A stretch of DNA of 64,000 nt from Lactuca virosa (lineage: Eukaryota; Streptophyta; Magnoliopsida; Asterales; Asteraceae): contig CAKMRJ010005634.1 in assembly GCA_928212115.1 (NCBI GenBank), positions 117,396,970 through 117,460,969 of the forward strand. Reading direction: 5' to 3'. Shown here one piece after another: positions 58,781 through 64,000 of the stretch. A program made the translations under genes and the position numbers. The notes beneath the pieces were generated by a model that saw only the letters and a list, made by a program, of their open reading frames with translations, searched no databases and was not told the DNA's origin. Position 1 is the stretch's first letter; the number at the start of each line of letters is the position of its first letter.

Positions 58781-59224
58781 TCAGTGGCGACTTTGGTGGT
58801 GTTAAATCTTAAAATCTACATTTATGTTTGTTTTTTTTGGTGGTGTTATATTCTTGCACATTATTACTTCTCGTATGGAATAGGATAGCGTTGTGGTGGA
58901 GGGTTCTCGTTTCGGATCTCATTTCAGTGCACTTTTTGTTGAAGGGAGTCTATGGTTTTTGATGTCGAGGTTAAGAAGAATTTTAATACGGTCATATGGA
59001 GTTGCATTTTGGATGATTTGGCGATTTAGCAACAATTTTGTTTAAAGCCTAGAAAATATGATATTTTTTTATGATATTCGATCTTTTTATACTTTTGGAT
59101 TAGTAATAGCAGTAGAAAATATAAATTATTTTGGGACTGTTAGTTTTCATTTCTCAAAATAACTTGTATTCCTATGCAAATTTTTCTGGCTTTTTGTTAG
59201 TATATATTTTTAAAAAGTTTAAAC
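58781..59224. other. Flank of the MULE, possible LINE trace
   Basis: AT-rich. On plus a short AFWMIWRFSNNFV-like stretch near 59000-59040 resembles the end of plant LINE polymerases, but it is too short for a firm call. Otherwise nothing is recognised. Confidence 0.3.
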
Positions 59225-60227
59225 AACAAAACTGTAAGCACAAAGCTTATTGAGTTTCCCCGAAATACTATACATCATACATGCATTCCCATGGGCTACA
59301 CCCATGGTCTTGCGTACAAGTGTCATGGGCTACCCCATGGTCTTTCATAGCATTGCCATGGGCTGCCCCTATGGTCTCCTCTTGCAGTGCCTTGACTACC
59401 CCAAGGTCTTACACACAAGTGTCATGGGCTACTCCCATGGTATTTCATATAAGTGTCACGGGGCATCCTGGGGTCTTCCATGCAAGTATCATAAAGACAA
59501 CTAGCATCCTACATAATATAATCTAGTGGGCCAACATTGGTGCCTTTGACCGACGAGTGTAGTAAGAAGACTCACCTTTCAGATGATAAACAACTACTAC
59601 TGCTCTCACTGCCGAAATACAGATGCTATACACCACCTACACAATCACACATAGTAACCCTTAGTCCACCTTCCAAACCTAGGAGCTTGACCAAAAGTCA
59701 ACTCAAGTAAAAAACTCAATGGTCAAAGTTGACTTAAGTCGATGTAACCCTTAGTCCACCTTCCTCCCATAGTCACTTCGTGGCCACCCGTGGCCATGTT
59801 GTCGCCCATAAACGACAAAACAACCGATCCAACCCAAGTTGTCACGACGTGGCGACCAAAATGGCATGCTGTGGGCACTGGGTTCTTGGGTTATGTTGTT
59901 TCCTCCGGTTCTAAGAGCTCCAAAGCTCATATTAGGTCCTTCCTATGATCTAGATGGATAAAGTTTCCAACTTTATCCCTTAAGACTCCCAAATAGATAA
60001 ATATCTCAAACCTTAGGTCGAAAAAGGCAAAACAGGACATGGACTTAACCATTAAGCACTTAATCTCTAAAGTTCTCAATCCATCAGTTCCAGAAGAGTT
60101 TCTAACACCAAAACTAACATAAAAGTTGGAGATTTATATATATGCATGTCTAATTCATGTATTGAACTCATATTAGGTCAAAAATGTGGACTATGACTAA
60201 AAAATCCCATGCATGGTTCAAAATCCA
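59225..60227 (-). repeat. LTR fragment related to the X family
   Basis: It contains the leader word CTGTAAGCACAAAGCTTATTGAG, a minisatellite of CATGGGCTACxCCCATGG units (59281-59470), the GTGCCTTTGACC word and a donor-like AAAGGTGAGTCTTC (minus, near 59575). CATGTTGTCG/GTCACGACGTGG words follow. Both LTR ends are missing. Confidence 0.65.
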
Positions 60228-60543
60228 TGTAACGTCGTGATTTTTACGATAATTTTTTTTTCATTTTTAAAACATTTATTTAACAGAATATGTTAGCGGA
60301 AGACTGAGTTTTTAATTCAAAATTTCAAACCACAAAGTTACTTTAAAAATTCAAACATAATTCCAAACCATTTAAATTGTAGTGTAAGCAAAAGTGATTT
60401 AAAGTAAATAATCAAAAACGTGTCCAAGAGTGGTATATAATATAAATAAACTGCCCATAAGTAACCCCTCTCACCAAGGCCAAACTCCTAAGCTCGTTGC
60501 ACCAATCATAAGGCACAAAAGAGAAAAGATACAAGTGTCAACC
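60228..60543 (-). repeat. Start of another gypsy LTR
   Basis: It begins TGTAACGTCG and resembles the opening of the other minus-oriented LTRs. It is cut after about 315 bases by LTR W. Confidence 0.5.
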
Positions 60544-62673
60544 TGTAACGATCCAAAATTACGAGGTAAAAATTTCATTTTTAATTCAACAAAAACATTA
60601 ATTATATTTAAGTCAACATTCAATATCCTTTTTCTAAATATTCAAAAGTACTTTATAAGAAAACAGTTATCAGAGTACAATCCCAAAATCATCATAATGC
60701 GGAAACATGAGTGGATGCGCTGTGATCACGTCGAGCCCTTCCCTTTCGAACCGGAAGTACCTGAAACCATAACCATAAAAACCGTAAGCACAAAGCTTAG
60801 TGAGTTTCCCAAAATACCACATACCATAAATAATAATCACATACTGGGACCCCGCCCTTCCCCGAGCCTCGCCCGACATCGTGTCCCGCCCGACATCGAG
60901 CCCCGCTCAGTATACAAATCTGTCAGTCATCAGACCCCGCCTGACATCGGGCCTTACCTGATACAGATATAATCATATAAACGTATAATAATATGAACAC
61001 ATGCGATAATCACAACGACAATAGCATACCATACAGTCATCGAGCCCCGCCCGGCATCGGGCCTTGCCCAGTAAGCATAAAAGCACATACAGATAACTAG
61101 CATACAATATACTCATCAGGCCCCGCCTGGCATCGGGCCTTGCTCAGTAAGCATACGATCTCGTAACACATCCAAGTGTCATGCAGACATCTAGCATTCT
61201 AACATATAAACCATGAGTTAACATTGGTGCCTTCGACCCACAAAACTCAGTGAGGAGACTCACCTCAATCAGCTGATAATCAAATGACTGCTCGGTCCGC
61301 TGAATTGGATAACCTCGCGCCAACTAACAATAAATATAATCTTAATCAATAATTAACCCGATAACACAAAATCCGAGGCCCACTACATAAACCAACTTCC
61401 TAAAGGATAACAGACCATTTTACCCTTTTAATACTTGTCCTAATACCAAGGCCCAACCCAAAATGCACAAAAAGCCCAAAACCCAAAATGGAAATCCAAA
61501 GCCCAATATGGCCCAACTTCCTATTTGGGCCGAAAAACTATCATGGGACCAATACCAAGAAAGACCACGGTCTAACCATGGCCGAAAACCAGAAGCCCAA
61601 TGGTCCAACAAGGGCCAAACCTCAAAAAGCCCAAAATGACTAGCTAGGGAGTACGCCCCCTCGTACTCACCCTAGAAGCATAAAGTACAAACGACTGATG
61701 CACAAAACCCTTATTACACTGAGCGTACTTCCTGCATACGCCCAGCGTACTCATCACAGACCAAAAATCCATATTAAGCGCTTAATGGTTAACACAATGA
61801 CTTCAAAACTCAGATATGACCCAATTGAGAAGTCTTAACATGTAAAGTTGGCAACTTTACTCCTTTGCATGGCTTAATGGGACCAAATCCTTAATAACAT
61901 CCATAATAAACATCCAAACACATGCATGGTCCAAAATAACTCATCAAGATGACATTTTTATGAACAAGGGACCGCCCAAAGGCCAAGATCCAACATTCTA
62001 AGCTCTTGGAGTAGCTCATACTCACAAGGATGACTCTAAGGACCAAAATGAACCCAAAATACTCCTTAAACTAGATCTAACACCTAGATTCATCAAGATA
62101 GAAACTTTATACCTTAAAAAGGTAGATCAAGATGCAACAAGTCTGGATCCAAAAGCTTCAAGCAATCCCACACTTCTCCAAGAAGTTCCTTCTTCTTCTA
62201 TGAACAACAAAAAGCATGAAATACCACCAAAAGCTCAAAAACCACTCAAATGGGGGCTAGGGTTTCATTTCTACGGTTTAGAGGGATGGAGGCTGAAAAT
62301 AATAGGGTTTGGTTGTGAGTTAAGGAGTTTAAATAGGGCCCAAGACCCTAAATTAGGGTTTGGGTCTGACTGATGTACGTCCTGCGTAGTTCCGGTACGC
62401 CCATTGTACTCCCTTAAGCCTCCGCGATCCATCTTCTTAGTATGCCCAACATATACCAAATTACGCCCCACGTTCTGGACTTACCACTAGTACGCCCTGC
62501 GTACACTTGTGTACGCCCCGCGTACTCGGTTTCACCTTAAAACCACTAAACTTCCAAAGGCCATAACTTCTTCGTTCTAAGTCCGTTTCCGATGATCCTT
62601 ATATCCCTGGAAAGGTGACTAGAAGCGGGATTTTTTGTCCTTATTAGGAAATGATTTGGAACAGGGTGTTACA
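60544..62673 (-). repeat. LTR W, 3' LTR of a gypsy element
   Basis: Starts TGTAACGATC and ends GTGTTACA, followed by a polypurine tract. Minisatellite units of CGGGCCTTGCCCAGTAAGCAT type lie at 60850-61150. A donor-like GAGGTGAGTCTCC (minus, near 61262) and the AAGCTTAGTGAG word (60792-60803) bracket it. A TATA box (minus CTATTTAAAC) is at 62327-62336, with GTACGCCCnGCGTAC words just upstream (62380-62525) and in the leader. Confidence 0.85.
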
Positions 62674-63097
62674 ACTCTCCCCCACTTAAATTAGATTTGG
62701 TCCTCAAAATCACCCCTTACCACCCTCCTGGAAACCAATGTTCCGATCAAAACCTTCTAGTTCTGAACAAAACACTGATCTCATAATTGACGATCCAACG
62801 CGATACTGCTAAAATCCCGAAATCTCACTTGCCTAACCTCCACACATGTGGAACAAATCTGAAACATAATCAAAAGAGTCTCGACCAAAAGCCAACTCGG
62901 TACATAACTCATAATCGGATATCTAAGGATTTACACTTCCATTTCACCTAAAATCTTCTGATCCACTGCATCTATTCACTAAACTGGGATATAAAATCCC
63001 CAATCCACTGTTGAGACCACCAGTCTCACACCTGGTCCAACCGCCAGGTTCCTGAGAGTCCAACAGATAAGTCTACCCTAGACTATGCACCACCCTA
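62674..63097 (-). other. 3' edge of the internal region of element W
   Basis: Begins with the polypurine tract (plus ACTCTCCCCCACTTAAATTAG). No coding sequence is recognised before the copia LTR starts. Confidence 0.6.
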
Positions 63098-63883
63098 TGT
63101 TATTCCTGATGGGTTTTGAGCATTCTAACACTTCCTAAGTGTACATGCAACCCTAATAACCTTGGATCTATGTTTGTCTAATTATCATGCAAAGTTGAAT
63201 TCCAAGGTTATATTCCTATCTAGCATACATGGGGAACAAATTTAACTTGCATGAAAGATAGAATAACTTACCTTGTTGTTGCTTATGATCCTTGAAACCT
63301 TGTGAGCCTAGCACCCAAAGTGTGATGCCTCAAATGCTTCACACAACACCAAATGCTTTTGGAGTAAACTATTGAGAGAATATTACACTTGCAAAATCGG
63401 CTCTAGCCCTCTTGATTCTTGTGTGCAACCTATTTTGGTGGAGAATGGGTTTCTTATATAGTGTTGACACATCTAGGGTTACACCATGTAAACCTTAATG
63501 TGTCATGACTCTTCATTTCCATGACCCATGGGTTTGTAACTCCCATGGAGCATCCATGGAGCATCCTATGGGTGGAACCCAACTTGATAATCCATGGAGC
63601 CTCTTAGCTCACTATATAAGATATGGAAGATTTACATAATCTACCCATATATTTAATTAGTTATCTTTTGATCACTTAATTAATTCTAAATTAATTCTTG
63701 ATCAAACTAATTAAATAATATTATTAATATATTAGAACTTATAATATATTAATAAACCATAAGTGTTATTTCTCTCATTTTAGTTTATCCAATTGCATGG
63801 TGCCATGCAATCCAAATGGACCATGCCGGGTCGGGTCAAGTACATACCAGAAATAGTTATGGACTTAGACACCTTATCCAACA
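63098..63883 (-). repeat. Ty1/copia-type LTR
   Basis: On minus it begins TGTTGGATAAGG and ends AGGAATAACA. A polypurine tract follows on the plus-right side (minus AAGTGGGAGAC), so this is the 3' LTR of a minus-oriented element that continues past the window. TATA-like CTTATATAG (near 63617) and CTATATAAG (near 63457) occur on minus. Confidence 0.8.
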
Positions 63884-64000
63884 GTCTCCCACTTGGATAA
63901 GTCTAATAACTATAACTGCAATACTTCAGGAACCGATCGGCAATCGTAGCTCTTTCAAGGTCTCTCGGAACTGAGAAGATGATGATACGCCATTTAAGAT
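63884..64000 (-). other. 3' internal edge of the copia-type element
   Basis: Polypurine tract, then 100 bases of internal DNA cut by the window end. No coding call is possible. Confidence 0.6.

Noticed and set aside
58781..59224. Firm LINE call next to the MULE
   Set aside because: Only about a dozen residues resemble a LINE tail, so it was kept as a low-confidence note.

Overview
This 64 kb window is plant nuclear DNA made almost entirely of nested transposable elements. I see no intact host gene, rRNA or tRNA. The sequence is AT-rich, with long LTRs, Ty3/gypsy and Ty1/copia primer-binding and polypurine signals, FAR1-type MULE transposase and plant gene fragments (SCAR/WAVE, UDP-sugar pyrophosphorylase, polygalacturonase). 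This indicates a eudicot. The LTR families look like those of Asteraceae such as lettuce, but that is recollection and cannot be tested here.

Layout. (1) 1-27.6 kb: a LINE, of which only the 3' coding end, 3' UTR and A-rich tail are visible (8286-8397, 17709-18132, 27348-27635), split by three Ty3/gypsy elements, all on the minus strand. These are a relic (X, 1-8285) that carries two further LTRs, an almost complete but dead element (8398-17708, TSD CCGTA), and a heavily deleted element (18133-27347, TSD ATATC) that holds a Harbinger-like MITE. (2) 27.8-29.3 kb: a non-autonomous PIF/Harbinger-like element with TSD TAA. (3) 29.98-35.04 kb: a Pack-MULE-like element that lies in (TA)n DNA and carries fragments of three unrelated genes in one orientation. 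(4) 35.15-58.78 kb: a giant MULE with terminal inverted repeats, a FAR1/MULE transposase gene on plus and two tandem Ulp1-like (C48) genes on minus. The upstream Ulp gene has a young, non-autonomous Athila-like LTR element (49049-55663, TSD ATATG) in one of its introns. (5) 58.8-64 kb: LTR fragments, another gypsy LTR with its 3' internal edge, and a Ty1/copia LTR.

How the parts work together. The gypsy elements use initiator-Met-tRNA-type primer sites, and the Athila-like element uses an Asp-tRNA-type site. The MULE would have moved itself with the FAR1-type transposase and carried the Ulp-like genes along. All autonomous coding regions show stops, frameshifts or loss of key residues. Both Ulp1 domains lack the catalytic cysteine.

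The observations most worth a second look are: the triple gene capture; the two cysteine-less Ulp1 proteins; tandem duplication of 5' exons in all three MULE genes; family-specific GC-rich palindromic words just upstream of the TATA box in several unrelated LTR families; and paired splice-like motifs that bracket a minisatellite in the LTR leaders.
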